From contig JAQIBT010000099.1 in NCBI GenBank assembly GCA_027858915.1, positions 1-55,366 of the forward strand: 55,366 nucleotides of DNA. Reading direction: 5' to 3'. The DNA comes from Salinisphaera sp. (lineage in GTDB: Bacteria > Pseudomonadota > Gammaproteobacteria > Nevskiales > Salinisphaeraceae). The notes beneath the pieces are model-generated. The model searched no databases. It was not told where the DNA came from and saw only the letters and a list, made by a program, of their open reading frames with translations. This document shows positions 1-8,781 of this stretch, in pieces; positions within the stretch are counted from its first letter, which is position 1, and the number at the start of each line of letters is the position of its first letter. The position numbers were made by a program, and so were the translations under genes.

Positions 1-132
1 GCATTGTCTTATCTGGCAATCAACGCCCAACGCGCCCATCCACGACGGGACAGGCACAGCGGACGATTACAGATCGGACTGGAAAGTATAGGCGTGGCGG
101 CTTAAGTACCTACCTATGATGCGGCGTTACCC
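1..132. other. Left-edge non-coding stretch
   Basis: I see no convincing coding sequence, RNA gene or terminator between the window edge and the stop codon of the ybaK-like gene. It may be the spacer downstream of that minus-strand gene. Confidence 0.4.
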
Positions 133-612
133 TCACAGACCACCGGTGTCTGCGACAGTCGCAAATGTCGCTTCGAGCAATTCTGCGAGCGCCTGGGCCG
201 GCAGCTCGATCTCCAGCCCGCGGCGACCGCCGCTGACATAGACGGTCTCGAAATCGCTCGCGCTGTGGTCAATGAACGTCCGCAGGTGTTTCTTCTGGCC
301 GAGAGGGCTGACACCGCCCAGCACGTAGCCGGTGGTCTTTTCGACTTTTGCGCCGTCCGCCATGGACGCTTTTCTGGCACCACAGGCTGCTGCCAGGCGT
401 TTCATATGCAGCCGGCCAGACACTGGCACGAGAGCAACAATCAGTTCATGCGTATCGGTTTCTGCCACCAGCGTTTTGAACACCTGCTCGGGTGGTACGC
501 CTAGCTGACGAGCCGCGTCGACACCGTAGTCGCCATGAGTCTGGGTATGCTCGTAGCGCAGTACTTTATGAGGTATGCCTTTGGTGTTGAGTTGCCTGAT
601 GGCGGGTGTCAC
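133..612 (-). CDS. ybaK: Cys-tRNA(Pro)/Cys-tRNA(Cys) deacylase, YbaK/EbsC family
   Basis: This 159-aa protein has the full length of the YbaK family, cytosolic editing enzymes that hydrolyse cysteine mischarged on tRNA-Pro (family knowledge). Family landmarks seen are the N-terminal TPAIRQL start, the VFKTLV segment with Lys46 at the position of the essential YbaK lysine, the VSGRLHMKRLA stretch and the glycine-rich YVLGGVSPLGQKK loop. It ends in a short hydrophobic-acidic helix. It lies 31 bp downstream of moaA on the same strand, so the two may be co-transcribed, although their functions are unrelated. The start is the only ATG that gives the standard family N-terminus. Confidence 0.93.
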   Translation of the reverse strand: MTPAIRQLNTKGIPHKVLRYEHTQTHGDYGVDAARQLGVPPEQVFKTLVAETDTHELIVALVPVSGRLHMKRLAAACGARKASMADGAKVEKTTGYVLGGVSPLGQKKHLRTFIDHSASDFETVYVSGGRRGLEIELPAQALAELLEATFATVADTGGL

Positions 613-643
613 GAATACGAACCTCGAATTCTCGATGCCTTAT

Positions 644-1708
644 TCAGCCGCCGATATACGACATCTCGACCCGACCGTCGGCATCACCCTGGCGCTCTGC
701 CGTCTGTTCGCCGCGGATTTCCGAATAGCGGTCGTCGCGGCGCTGCCAGATGCCGGCCAGCAGATCGGACAGTTCGGCGTCGGTTGCGCCGGCGCGCATC
801 GGCCCGCGGATATCGCGCCCGTGGACACCAAACAGGCAGGTATACAGCTCGCCGATCGCCGACAGGCGCGCGCGGGTGCAGCCGCCGCAGAACGGCTGGC
901 TAACAGACGCGATGATCCCGACCTCGCCGGCGCCGTCGTCGAACGTCCAGCGGTTGGCGGTCTCGCCGGGCGTGGTGGCCGGCAGGCGCGAGATCGCATG
1001 GCGCGTACGGACGGTATCGACGATTTCGCGGGCCGTGACGACTTCTTCCATACGCCAGCCGTTGGAGGTGCCGACATCCATGAATTCGATGAAGCGCAGC
1101 ACCACATCCGAATGCCGGAACTGTTCGACCATCGGCAGGATCTGATGCTCGTTGACGCCGCGCTGGATGACGCAGTTGACCTTGACCGGGCCGAGGCCAG
1201 CAGCTTTGGCGTTGTCGATGGCGTTGAGCACTTTCGATGCGGGGAAGCCGACATCGTTGATCGCCTTGAAGACGTCATCGTCGATCGCGTCGAGACTCAA
1301 GGTGACGCGATTCACACCAGCGGCCTTGAGCTCGCGGGCGCGCTTGCCGGTCAGCAAGGATCCGTTGGTGGTCAGGCAGATATCGTCGATGCCGTCGAGG
1401 GCAGCCAGGCGGCCGATCAACACGTCCAGCTCGCGCCGCAGCAGCGGCTCACCGCCGGTCAGTCGCAATTTGCTCACGCCGAGCCCGGCAGCCAGGCGCG
1501 CCAACCGTTCGATCTCGTCGAAGTCGAGCAGTGCGGCGCGCGGCAGGAACAGATGTTCGCTGCCGAACAGATGCCGCGGCATGCAGTAGGTACAGCGGAA
1601 GTTGCAGCGATCCGTCAGTGAAATACGCAGATCGCGCAGCGGTCGCCCGAACGTGTCGGTCGTTCGAGACGCCGAGGGGGCCGAGTTGTCGGTTAGATCA
1701 GACAGCAT
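644..1708 (-). CDS. moaA: GTP 3',8-cyclase MoaA (molybdenum cofactor biosynthesis)
   Basis: This is a radical-SAM enzyme that converts GTP to 3',8-cyclo-7,8-dihydro-GTP, the first step of molybdopterin synthesis. The protein is 354 aa from the chosen start. The N-terminal CX3CX2C cluster is at Cys35, Cys39 and Cys42 within LTDRCNFRCTYC. The GGEPLLR SAM-binding segment follows, then the C-terminal second cluster with CGGCTRARLS and a downstream cysteine, and the protein ends in SYIGG, the double-glycine tail that MoaA needs for activity. An open frame runs 111 codons further upstream, but it lacks family similarity and would give an implausible arginine/cysteine-rich extension. I therefore start at the ATG beginning MLSDLTDN. 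No other moa genes are in the window. Confidence 0.95.
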   Translation of the reverse strand: MLSDLTDNSAPSASRTTDTFGRPLRDLRISLTDRCNFRCTYCMPRHLFGSEHLFLPRAALLDFDEIERLARLAAGLGVSKLRLTGGEPLLRRELDVLIGRLAALDGIDDICLTTNGSLLTGKRARELKAAGVNRVTLSLDAIDDDVFKAINDVGFPASKVLNAIDNAKAAGLGPVKVNCVIQRGVNEHQILPMVEQFRHSDVVLRFIEFMDVGTSNGWRMEEVVTAREIVDTVRTRHAISRLPATTPGETANRWTFDDGAGEVGIIASVSQPFCGGCTRARLSAIGELYTCLFGVHGRDIRGPMRAGATDAELSDLLAGIWQRRDDRYSEIRGEQTAERQGDADGRVEMSYIGG

Positions 1709-1809
1709 GCCGCTATATTCGGGGTTGTTGCCGCACTCTACAAGGCCTCGGCAGGCGGGCCGGCAAGCCAGGTAGCCGGCGCGGTCGCCGGCGACGGTAG
1801 AATAACCGC

Positions 1810-3231
1810 ATGAAACGTTTCCGACGTGCTGCATCTGGCTGGCAACTCGCCGATCTGCTGGATTTCGAGATACTGCTGGCGAGCGACAAGAGCCCGGCCG
1901 GGACGCGCGATCGCACCGTGTTTGTCCGCGATATCCGCCCTCAGCTGGCCGATCTGCCAGAAGCCCGGCGGCGGCGTGTCGGGCTTTGGCTATGGCTCGA
2001 CAATCGACGCGCTGAAGACGGCAGCTGGCCGGGTGCTGCATGTATGCGCACTCTGGCCTGGCTGCGACAGTTGTTGTTCATCGGGATGTTTGTCAGTGGC
2101 GCGCTGCTCGCCACGGGTCTGTGTCTGGGCAGCGGTCAGCGCGTGCACGTCGTGGTTTTCTTTGCGCTGACCGTGTTGTTGCCCTGGGCCGTGTTCCTGC
2201 TGCTGCTGGTGGGGCGACGGCTGTGGCGGCGCTCACAGGCCGGTATCGGCCTCGCTCTGAATCTGCTGCTAAAACTGGTGCCGGGCGACCGCGGGGTCCG
2301 GCAGCGACAACAGCAGGCCTGGATTCGGGCCTTGTCGGATTCACGTGCTGCTGCGTCGGCTTTGGGCGCACGGTTGTCGGGATTGCTCCAGTGGGGCGGG
2401 CTGGGTTTTGGCCTGGGCGTGGTGCTGGCTTTTGTAGCGACACTGATGATCTTTGATGTGCGCTTTTATTGGGAGTCCACACCGGATAACGATGTCTTCA
2501 TGCGCGCGGCGGTACAGACCGTATCCTGGCCGTGGGCCGGGGTGTGGCCGGCGGCGGTGCCGAACGAGACGGTTATTGCCGCCAGTCGCCTGCGCAGTGG
2601 TGCCGCAGCGCAGCGCCTGCCGGGCGGCCATATTGCCGGTGCCTGGTGGCGTTTTCTGTTGATGAGCGTGCTGGTCTGGTCGGTACTGCCGCGATGGCTG
2701 CTTGCCGGCGTGTTTGCATGGCAGGAGCGACGTGCGCTGCGCCGGCTTGATTTTCAGGCGCCGCGTCATCGCAGCCTCTGGCGTCAACTCGCCGGTGTGG
2801 AACGTGGCCAGACCGTCGATGCCGCCGCCGACGGGGCGCTGGTACTGGATGTCGGCGGCAGCGGCCTCGATGGCATCGCTATTCGCGGGTTCATGCTGCG
2901 CCGCCTGCGGCTGAATCCGCTGGCTACACAGCGAGTGAGCGTGCTCGACGACGGCGCCGAGGCCGCCGCAGACAAGGCACTGGCCGCGGCGCCGCCGCAT
3001 GTGGTGCTGGTAGCGCTCGATTGGGCCTTGTCGCCGCGGCAGACGGTGGATCTGCAGCAACGCGTGCGCCGTATTGCCGGCGAGGCCACGCCGGTCACCT
3101 GGGTAGTAGCCGGCGGAACAGCAGATCGCCCGGCTTGTCCGGGCGCAGAGGAAATGCAGCGCTGGACTGCATTCATAGACGGACTCGCCGACCCGGCGAC
3201 CGAGATTGCGGCCTATGACCCAGCAGCCTGA
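1810..3231 (+). CDS. DUF2868 membrane protein
   Basis: This 473-aa integral membrane protein looks like the DUF2868 family, whose molecular function is unknown. Hydrophobic segments are visible near residues 80-105, 112-135, 200-222 and 277-300. The soluble C-terminal third (about 330-460) includes alternating hydrophobic strands such as GALVLDVGGSG and HVVLVALDW, which suggest an alpha/beta domain. Its stop overlaps the next gene, a DUF3482 GTPase, by 17 bp. The two families are commonly encoded together, so I infer that the membrane protein and GTPase work as a unit. An ATG at 1810 fits the family start, and the gene is divergent from moaA. Confidence 0.8.
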   Translation: MKRFRRAASGWQLADLLDFEILLASDKSPAGTRDRTVFVRDIRPQLADLPEARRRRVGLWLWLDNRRAEDGSWPGAACMRTLAWLRQLLFIGMFVSGALLATGLCLGSGQRVHVVVFFALTVLLPWAVFLLLLVGRRLWRRSQAGIGLALNLLLKLVPGDRGVRQRQQQAWIRALSDSRAAASALGARLSGLLQWGGLGFGLGVVLAFVATLMIFDVRFYWESTPDNDVFMRAAVQTVSWPWAGVWPAAVPNETVIAASRLRSGAAAQRLPGGHIAGAWWRFLLMSVLVWSVLPRWLLAGVFAWQERRALRRLDFQAPRHRSLWRQLAGVERGQTVDAAADGALVLDVGGSGLDGIAIRGFMLRRLRLNPLATQRVSVLDDGAEAAADKALAAAPPHVVLVALDWALSPRQTVDLQQRVRRIAGEATPVTWVVAGGTADRPACPGAEEMQRWTAFIDGLADPATEIAAYDPAA

Positions 3232-4723
3232 AAACAACGCGACCGCGCGCTGGGTGACACCGGGGGTGCCGACGTTTGCCGTGGTCGGCAAGGTCAATAT
3301 GGGCAAGTCGGCGGTGCTGGCCACGTTGCTGGAAGAAGACGACAACGCCGTGATTCGGATTTCGTCCGAGCCGGGCGAGACCACGCGTTGCCAGTGTCTG
3401 CGGCTGGAGCTCGACGGCGACGAACGTCTGCGCTTCATTGATACGCCCGGTTTTCAGCAGCCGGTCGAGGCACTGCGTGTCATTCGCGCCCTGGCCGACG
3501 ACCCGGCGCGGGGGCCAGGACCAGAAACGCTGGTGCGGTTCGTCGAGCGCTATCGGGATAGCGCCGACTTTGTCGACGAGTGTCGCTTGCTCGAGCCGCT
3601 GCTGGAAGGCGCTGGCGTGCTCTATGTGGTCGACCCCGCGGTCCCGGTCCACGACGCCTTCATTGCAGAAATCGAGATCCTGCGCTTGTCGGCCGGGCCC
3701 CGGCTGGCGGTGCTCAATCCGCATAATCGGAGGCAGGCGGACCACTCGGCGGCGTATGTCGACGCCTGGCGTTCCCAACTCGGCCAGGCGTTCAATCTGG
3801 TCCGGACATTTGATGCGCATGCCGCACGATTCGCTGCGCGTCGCGACCTGCTGGCCGCGCTCAATCAGATTGACGAACGCGATCGTGATCATCTGCAGGC
3901 GACGCTGGCCCTGCTCGACGCTGAGTGGGCGCAACGCCGCGAGGACGCGGCCGAGCGCATTCAGGCGTTTCTACGGGCCGCGCTGGCGGTACGCGAGCAC
4001 GTCGACTATGCCGACGGCGAGACCCCGGATGCTGCACGCCGCCAAGCCGTGCAGACGGCAACTCGACGCTATTATCAGCGGTTGTCGCATATGGAGCGCG
4101 ACGCCAGCAATGATCTGCTCGATCTGTACCGGCATGGGCATACGCGGGCCGCGACCGGCGTGGCATTGGATGATGATCTTGACCTGGCCAGTGACGAAAC
4201 CTGGCGCCGGCTGGGTCTGACGCGGCGCCAGCTGGCAGTCGTCGGCGCGGCGGTAGGCGCGGGCGCCGGGCTGACGGTCGATGCCGGCGCGCTTGGTCAT
4301 ACGCTGGGTCTGGGCACCTTGCTCGGCGGTGTGGGCGGCGGGGCGCTGGCTTACTTCAAGGGTGATGCGCTGCCGACGCTCTCACTGGCGATCGGTCGAC
4401 GCGGCGCGGTGGGCGGACGCCGGCTGACGCTGGGACCGCCCAAAAATGCCAATTTCGCCTGGATACTGCTCGACAGCGTACTGATTCGTTACCGACTCAT
4501 CGTCAATCGCAGCCATGCACTGCGCGGCGATGGCACGCTGGCCGCGACCTCCGAAGAGGCATCCGAGACGGTGGTCAAGACATTAGCGAGTGCGCGCCAG
4601 AAACAGCTGGCGCGATGGTTCAAGAACAGCGCACGCGGGCGCTGCGACGACGCCCAGGATACCGAGGCCAGACAGGCGATCGAAGCAACGCTCGCCGAGC
4701 TCGAGGCCGACGAGCGTCGTTGA
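3215..4723 (+). CDS. GTPase with DUF3482 C-terminal domain
   Basis: This 502-aa protein begins with an Era/TrmE-type GTPase domain. The P-loop GKVNMGKS is at about residues 25-32, a switch region with GETTR is near 54-58, and the G3 motif DTPGF is at about 76-80. The C-terminal part is predicted helical, with a glycine/alanine-rich stretch (about 340-385) that may insert in or touch the membrane; this matches the DUF3482 family, of unknown function. The ATG at 3215 is preferred over an in-frame TTG nine bases earlier. It overlaps the DUF2868 gene by 17 bp, a sign of translational coupling. It is convergent with the DsbA-like gene, whose stop is only 11 bp away. Confidence 0.85.
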   Translation: MTQQPENNATARWVTPGVPTFAVVGKVNMGKSAVLATLLEEDDNAVIRISSEPGETTRCQCLRLELDGDERLRFIDTPGFQQPVEALRVIRALADDPARGPGPETLVRFVERYRDSADFVDECRLLEPLLEGAGVLYVVDPAVPVHDAFIAEIEILRLSAGPRLAVLNPHNRRQADHSAAYVDAWRSQLGQAFNLVRTFDAHAARFAARRDLLAALNQIDERDRDHLQATLALLDAEWAQRREDAAERIQAFLRAALAVREHVDYADGETPDAARRQAVQTATRRYYQRLSHMERDASNDLLDLYRHGHTRAATGVALDDDLDLASDETWRRLGLTRRQLAVVGAAVGAGAGLTVDAGALGHTLGLGTLLGGVGGGALAYFKGDALPTLSLAIGRRGAVGGRRLTLGPPKNANFAWILLDSVLIRYRLIVNRSHALRGDGTLAATSEEASETVVKTLASARQKQLARWFKNSARGRCDDAQDTEARQAIEATLAELEADERR

Positions 4724-4734
4724 TCGGACCGGGA

Positions 4735-5475
4735 TTACTGCGGCTTTGCTCCGTTGTCGGCGGCCTGAAGCGCATCGTCGATGGCTTTCTTGAGCTTGTC
4801 GTAGCTCGGCCCGCCCACGAATTCCGTGTTGCCAACCAGCACCGTTGGCGTCGCGCGCAGCTTCACAGCCTTGCCGGCGTCGCGTTCAGCATTGATCGTC
4901 GCCAGTGGTTCGTCGCTGGCCATGCATTGCTTGAGCTGGCCGGAATCCACTCCGGTTTCCACCGCGATATCGAGGAACGTCGAGCTGGGGTCGTTTTCCT
5001 CGGCCCATTTGGACTGAGTCGCGTAGAGCCGGTCGTGATAGGGCCAGAACTTGTTCTGCCTTCCGGCACAGCGGGCGGCCACGGCGGCGGCCTGTGCGTG
5101 CTGATGCATTGGCAACGGAAAATCGAAGAAAATGAAGCGCACCTTGCCGGTTTTCACATACGCCTTGCGCATGCGCTCGGCCGTGGGCGCAAAGTGGCCA
5201 CAGGCCGGGCACTGATAGTCGCCGAACTCCCGAACGGTGACCGGTGCATCGGCCTGGCCGATCGACTCGCCCAGTTTGTCGTATTTATTGCGCAACGCAT
5301 TCATGGTGCTGGCGTCGAGTTGCGTCGGGCCATCGCCGGGTTTGGGCGCGGTGCGTTGGTTGCCGCGGTAGCTCATCACAAGAATCGCGACAATGATCAG
5401 TGCGCCGATGATCAGCACCGGAAAGAACACGGCGCCAAACAGGCTGCTTCGGGCGTTTTCGTTCTGCGGAGTCAT
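4735..5475 (-). CDS. DsbA-family thiol:disulfide protein, membrane anchored
   Basis: This 246-aa protein has one N-terminal transmembrane segment (about residues 12-35) and then a periplasmic thioredoxin-fold DsbA-like domain. The active site is CPAC at Cys89-Cys92 in EFGDYQCPACGHF, and the cis-proline loop RATPTVLV follows the helical insert. The helical insert (roughly 125-195) and the GGPSYDKLKKAI tail match the DSBA-like thioredoxin family used for disulfide formation or isomerisation; the direction of its redox role cannot be read from sequence. The start at ATG 5475 is preceded by AAGGA at suitable spacing, so a 13-codon upstream extension was discarded. It appears monocistronic. Confidence 0.88.
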   Translation of the reverse strand: MTPQNENARSSLFGAVFFPVLIIGALIIVAILVMSYRGNQRTAPKPGDGPTQLDASTMNALRNKYDKLGESIGQADAPVTVREFGDYQCPACGHFAPTAERMRKAYVKTGKVRFIFFDFPLPMHQHAQAAAVAARCAGRQNKFWPYHDRLYATQSKWAEENDPSSTFLDIAVETGVDSGQLKQCMASDEPLATINAERDAGKAVKLRATPTVLVGNTEFVGGPSYDKLKKAIDDALQAADNGAKPQ

Positions 5476-5619
5476 CCAGTGGGGTTCCTTGGCGGGAGGT
5501 GCGTGGCCTCGCATGATAGCCCGAGCCGCGTTCGCCGGTCATCGTCCGCCGGGCGCGTTATGCGCGGGTGGGTGCCAAGCGCTGCACGAGGTCAAAAGGG
5601 CCATGCGCGCCCCGAAATG

Positions 5620-5647
5620 GCGCGTTGCCTATGAAACGGCAACGCGC
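5620..5647 (-). terminator. Perfect 10-bp inverted repeat, possible terminator
   Basis: Arms GCGCGTTGCC and GGCAACGCGC flank an 8-nt loop, giving a perfect 10-bp stem about 55 bp past the stop of the minus-strand PRC-barrel gene. Only a short T-containing stretch follows on that strand, so it would be a weak intrinsic terminator. It could also be an operator upstream of the DsbA-like gene. Confidence 0.4.
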
Positions 5648-5700
5648 TCCTGGATTTGCCGCAGCGGACGCTGTCTGCCTACGCCGCTGCAGTCATGCGA

Positions 5701-6399
5701 TCAGTTGGTCGCGTTGCCGGCTTTGTCCGCCGTGCTGTCTACCGCATTGCCAGTCTTGTCAGCCGCACTATCGGCGGCATTGGCCGTCTTGTCGGCCGCG
5801 TTGCCGGTCGCATTTGCTGCGTTGTTGGCCTTGTTTTCGCCGCCGTTAAATAGATTCGACGTCGTGCCCTTCACCTCGGTCCAGGCGCTGGAAGCCGATT
5901 TCTTGGTCTGTTGCCAGGCATCGCTGGCCTGGCTTTGTGCGTTCGTCCACCAGGAATCGCTGTAGACCGGTTTCTTGGCCAGTGCGTCTCGGGTCATGTC
6001 GAGATTGACGCGATACGACGGCTTGGTAGGCTTCTTGGACTGCAGAGTCTGGACGCTCAGCTGACTGGGCGATACCACGTAGGACTTGCCGCCCAGGCCG
6101 AACTTGCCGTTGGTTTCGACCACGAATGACTTGATCGTCATGTTGTTGTCGAGCAACACGTCATCGACTTCACCGATGGCGTGCTCGGAATCGCCCTTGG
6201 CATAGACATGCGCGTCCATCAGCCGATCCGCCGAATACATGCCCTGCGACTGACTGGAGGCTTGGCTCGACGTGGAGCTCGGAGAAGCATCGGCGGCAAA
6301 GCCGGTCGAGGAGATAGCGACCAGACCGAGGCCAGTCAGCCCGACCAGTGCGCCAGTGAGAGAGTGCTTTCGAATTTCCATAATATCCAACTGTTTCAT
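5701..6399 (-). CDS. Secreted PRC-barrel protein with repetitive C-terminal tail
   Basis: This 232-aa exported protein has a signal peptide (about residues 1-36, cleavage near GFAADAS) and then a serine/glutamine-rich linker. A PRC-barrel domain spans about 55-145, with the typical AKGDSEHAIGEVDDVLLDNN and SFVV segments. PRC-barrel domains serve as small docking or scaffold folds, and secreted versions are often stress-related. The final ~60 residues are low-complexity Ala/Asn/Asp/Lys with a recurring 11-residue pattern (NAADKTANAAD, SAADKTGNAVD, STADKAGNATN). The upstream ATG at 6399 is taken because AGGG lies before it; a second in-frame ATG six codons later is possible. No neighbour explains its role. 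Confidence 0.75.
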   Translation of the reverse strand: MKQLDIMEIRKHSLTGALVGLTGLGLVAISSTGFAADASPSSTSSQASSQSQGMYSADRLMDAHVYAKGDSEHAIGEVDDVLLDNNMTIKSFVVETNGKFGLGGKSYVVSPSQLSVQTLQSKKPTKPSYRVNLDMTRDALAKKPVYSDSWWTNAQSQASDAWQQTKKSASSAWTEVKGTTSNLFNGGENKANNAANATGNAADKTANAADSAADKTGNAVDSTADKAGNATN

Positions 6400-6454
6400 T
6401 GATTTAATTGCCCTAAAGTAGCAGTCGCCCGATTAACAGTGGCTGACAGGGGCA

Positions 6455-7130
6455 TTATTTCTCAATTGACCGTTGCTTCGCCGATGCGTTCCAGTCCGTC
6501 GTCGATCTCGGTCGGCGACGGCGTCGCATTCCCGCCAGGGCCAGCGCGTGCTCGAACACACTGCGCGTACCAGAGCCGGCCTCGCGCGCCACCCCGGCAT
6601 GGTCGGAGAGTTTGTCGGGATCCAGGGCCTCGGGGGCATCAGCCGGCCCGATGACCACCAGCGCATCGGTGCGCCAGCGCGATGCCTTGAGGTCGTCGCG
6701 GGCCGACGGGCCTTCGATGAAGCCGATATCGGCTTTGCCGTCGGCGACATGGATCTCGACATCGGCGCTGTTGCCCGAGGTCAGCGAGAGCCGCAGCTCA
6801 GGGTAGGCCTGAATCAGGCCGGCCACAGCAACCGGCAGAACATACCGCGCGATCGTACTGGAAGCGGCGATGTGCACCGGGCCGGCCAGACGAGCGTTTC
6901 GCGAGCCGTGCAGCGGGGCGCCGATATCTATCAATGCGGCGCGCGGCGCTTCGCTCAGCGCCAGCAGCTGGCGGGCCGAAGCGGTGGGTTGCAGTTCGCG
7001 TCCGGCCCGGGTGAACAGGGTGACATCGAGCGCATCGGCGAGTTCACGTAGTGCCTGACTGACCGCTGCCTGGCTCAGATGCAAGCGGATTGGCGTATTC
7101 GATCACCAGCCGCAACGGATCTTGAAAGAC
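6455..7130 (-). pseudogene. Decayed LysR-family transcriptional regulator
   Basis: The minus strand carries the middle of a LysR regulator: the helix-turn-helix end (HLSQAAVSQALRELADALDVTLFTRAGRELQPTASA in pieces) and most of the effector domain (GPVHIAASSTIARYVLPVAV, ADIGFIEGP, REAGSGTR). The first helix of the DNA-binding domain is found only in another frame (LRLVIEYA near 7095-7120), with about 15 residues apparently missing. At the C-terminus the frame breaks near AGM; reading one base over gives a more natural SPTEIDDGLERIGEATVN ending, which is still short of the usual ~300 aa. I conclude that it is a degraded gene, next to an equally broken transporter. Assembly error is the alternative. 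Confidence 0.7.
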
Positions 7131-7185
7131 GCCAGCATCTGCCTGTGCCAGTGGTTGCCCGGCCCGAGTTCAAGGAGCTTTCAAG

Positions 7186-7740
7186 ATGACGATCACGCGA
7201 CCCTGGGCCGACTTGAGCCATCCACGCGAGATGGTGCGGCATTTCACCCCGAACTGGTTCACGGCCACCATGGGCACCGGCATTCTGGCGCTGGCGGCGT
7301 TTCCGTTGTCGGTGCCCGGATTGCCCGAGCTGGCGAAAGTTTTGTGGTGGTTCAACATGGCGCTGTTCGCGCTGTGCAGTGGCTTGTACGCGGCCCGCTG
7401 GATATTTTTCTACGATAAGTGCGCGCCGTATCCTCGGTCATCCCGCCATGTGCATGTTTCTGCGGGCGATTCCGATGGGCCTGATTACCATCGTCAACGG
7501 ACATGGCTGTATCGAGCTGGTTATCGTTTGGGCCGTTGGGTACCGGCGCGCTCGGCCTGTTGACCCTGGGCACGGCGGCCCAGATAGCGCTTACCGGTGA
7601 TGCAGGCACAGCGATTGCCCAGGCGGCCTACGGCGTCGGCATTATCGGCGCGACGCTGCTGTGGGGCTATGGCCTGTGGTGGTTGGTGATCGCCGTACTG
7701 GCCACGCTCTGTTCGTCGCGCCTTGCTTGTCGGCCGAGAC
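7186..7740 (+). pseudogene. Decayed TDT/TehA-like (SLAC1 family) transporter
   Basis: The first frame encodes MTITRPWADLSHPREMVRHFTPNWFTATMGTGILALA and two hydrophobic segments typical of the TDT (tellurite-resistance/dicarboxylate) transporter family. Around 7425 the similarity moves to a second frame ([22 protein letters not shown]). Near 7535 it moves to a third ([20 protein letters not shown], then [24 protein letters not shown]). Two frame changes and loss of the last helices leave about 180 of the usual 320-380 residues. It is divergent from the LysR remnant, the common arrangement for a regulator and its transporter target, and both appear to be decaying together. Confidence 0.72.
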
Positions 7741-8021
7741 TGGGCTGCGTGATCCCAGGCTCGAGAAAGCGCCGCTGGCGTGATGATTGTCCGCTGGATA
7801 AGGGTCTGTATAGTAACGCCATCAAAGCGATCAGAGGCGGCGGAATGAATCAGCCCCAGGGCGGAAGTGGCAGGCGGCCATCGCATGCGCGGCATACGCG
7901 ACGCGATGACCGGCACGCCGCGTCCGAGGACCATGCCAATCAGTACGACCCGCAGCAGCCGCATTCCGCCGGTCAGACCACCGAGTCGGAAAGCGGTGCC
8001 GAATATGCCGAGGACAAGACC

Positions 8022-8426
8022 ATGCCGTTGACCTACTCCATTCTTGCCATCGCATTAGGCGCGGCACTGGGGGCCAATCTGCGATGGGGACTGGGTCTTG
8101 GGCTCAACGGTCTGTTTCCCAATTTGCCGCCGGGCACGCTGGTGGCCAATCTGCTGGGCGCGTTTCTGATTGGTATTGCGATCGCGACTTTCTCGGCGCT
8201 GCCAGAACTGTCATCTTTCTGGCGTTTGATGGTGGTGACAGGTTTTCTCGGTGCACTGACCACGTTCTCGACGTTTTCCGCCGAGATGTTCACCCAGATC
8301 CAGGATGGACGGCTGGGTTGGGCGTTTATCGGCATCGCGGTGCATGTCGCCGGGTCACTGGTCATGACCGGGTTGGGTATGCTTAGTTTCTCGTTGGCAC
8401 GACATGCCGCCGGAGCGACGTCATGA
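8022..8426 (+). CDS. crcB: CrcB/Fluc fluoride ion channel
   Basis: This 134-aa inner-membrane protein has four hydrophobic helices. It carries the Fluc family signatures [14 protein letters not shown] (pore asparagine) and [13 protein letters not shown] (phenylalanine/threonine track). Fluc channels are dual-topology dimers that let toxic fluoride leave the cell. The open frame extends far upstream through transporter remnants, but the ATG at 8022, preceded by GAGG, gives the correct family length. Its stop overlaps the DUF190 start by ATGA, so the two are translationally coupled. I found no fluoride-riboswitch sequence upstream. Confidence 0.93.
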   Translation: MPLTYSILAIALGAALGANLRWGLGLGLNGLFPNLPPGTLVANLLGAFLIGIAIATFSALPELSSFWRLMVVTGFLGALTTFSTFSAEMFTQIQDGRLGWAFIGIAVHVAGSLVMTGLGMLSFSLARHAAGATS

Positions 8427-8740
8427 AAGGTTTCGAAGTCATCTTCATTGCCCCGCGCTCGCGTCGACACGAGGGCCAGCCGGTGCTGGACGCCGTGGCC
8501 GAGGTAGCGCAATCGCAAGGCATCAAGCGCATGACGCGGCGTGACGACGTGGCGGGCACAGGCGTCAACGGGCATGCTCATTCGGCGCATTTTTTTGAAC
8601 AGGCAGACGAGCCGCAGGAGTTGATGTTCGTGCTCGACGGCGGCGAAGCCGACAAGCTGATGCGCGCGGTCGAGGAAGCCGAGATGCACGTCTTCTGCGT
8701 ACGCCGACAGATTGATTACTGGCAATACGGCGACGCCTGA
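8423..8740 (+). CDS. DUF190 family protein (PII-like), crcB partner
   Basis: This 105-aa cytosolic protein belongs to DUF190, a small ferredoxin-like alpha/beta fold related to PII signalling proteins. DUF190 genes often sit beside or are fused to crcB, as here with a 4-bp overlap. Visible features are the beta strand GFEVIFIAP, the histidine-rich [15 protein letters not shown] segment and the closing [11 protein letters not shown] strand. A role in sensing or modulating the fluoride channel is inferred from the pairing only. The histidines could bind a metal, which is speculative. Confidence 0.8.
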   Translation: MKGFEVIFIAPRSRRHEGQPVLDAVAEVAQSQGIKRMTRRDDVAGTGVNGHAHSAHFFEQADEPQELMFVLDGGEADKLMRAVEEAEMHVFCVRRQIDYWQYGDA

Positions 8741-8781
8741 TCGTCGCTCGACTCTCTTGCGGACGAGACTTCTGTCTGGCG

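Noticed and set aside
575-1621. 348-codon open frame antisense to moaA
   Set aside because: The moaA frame carries both radical-SAM clusters and the GG tail, so the opposite frame is a GC-driven artefact.
7740-8021. Fluoride riboswitch before crcB
   Set aside because: I searched by eye for the conserved core and found none. The segment looks like transporter remnants plus non-coding sequence.
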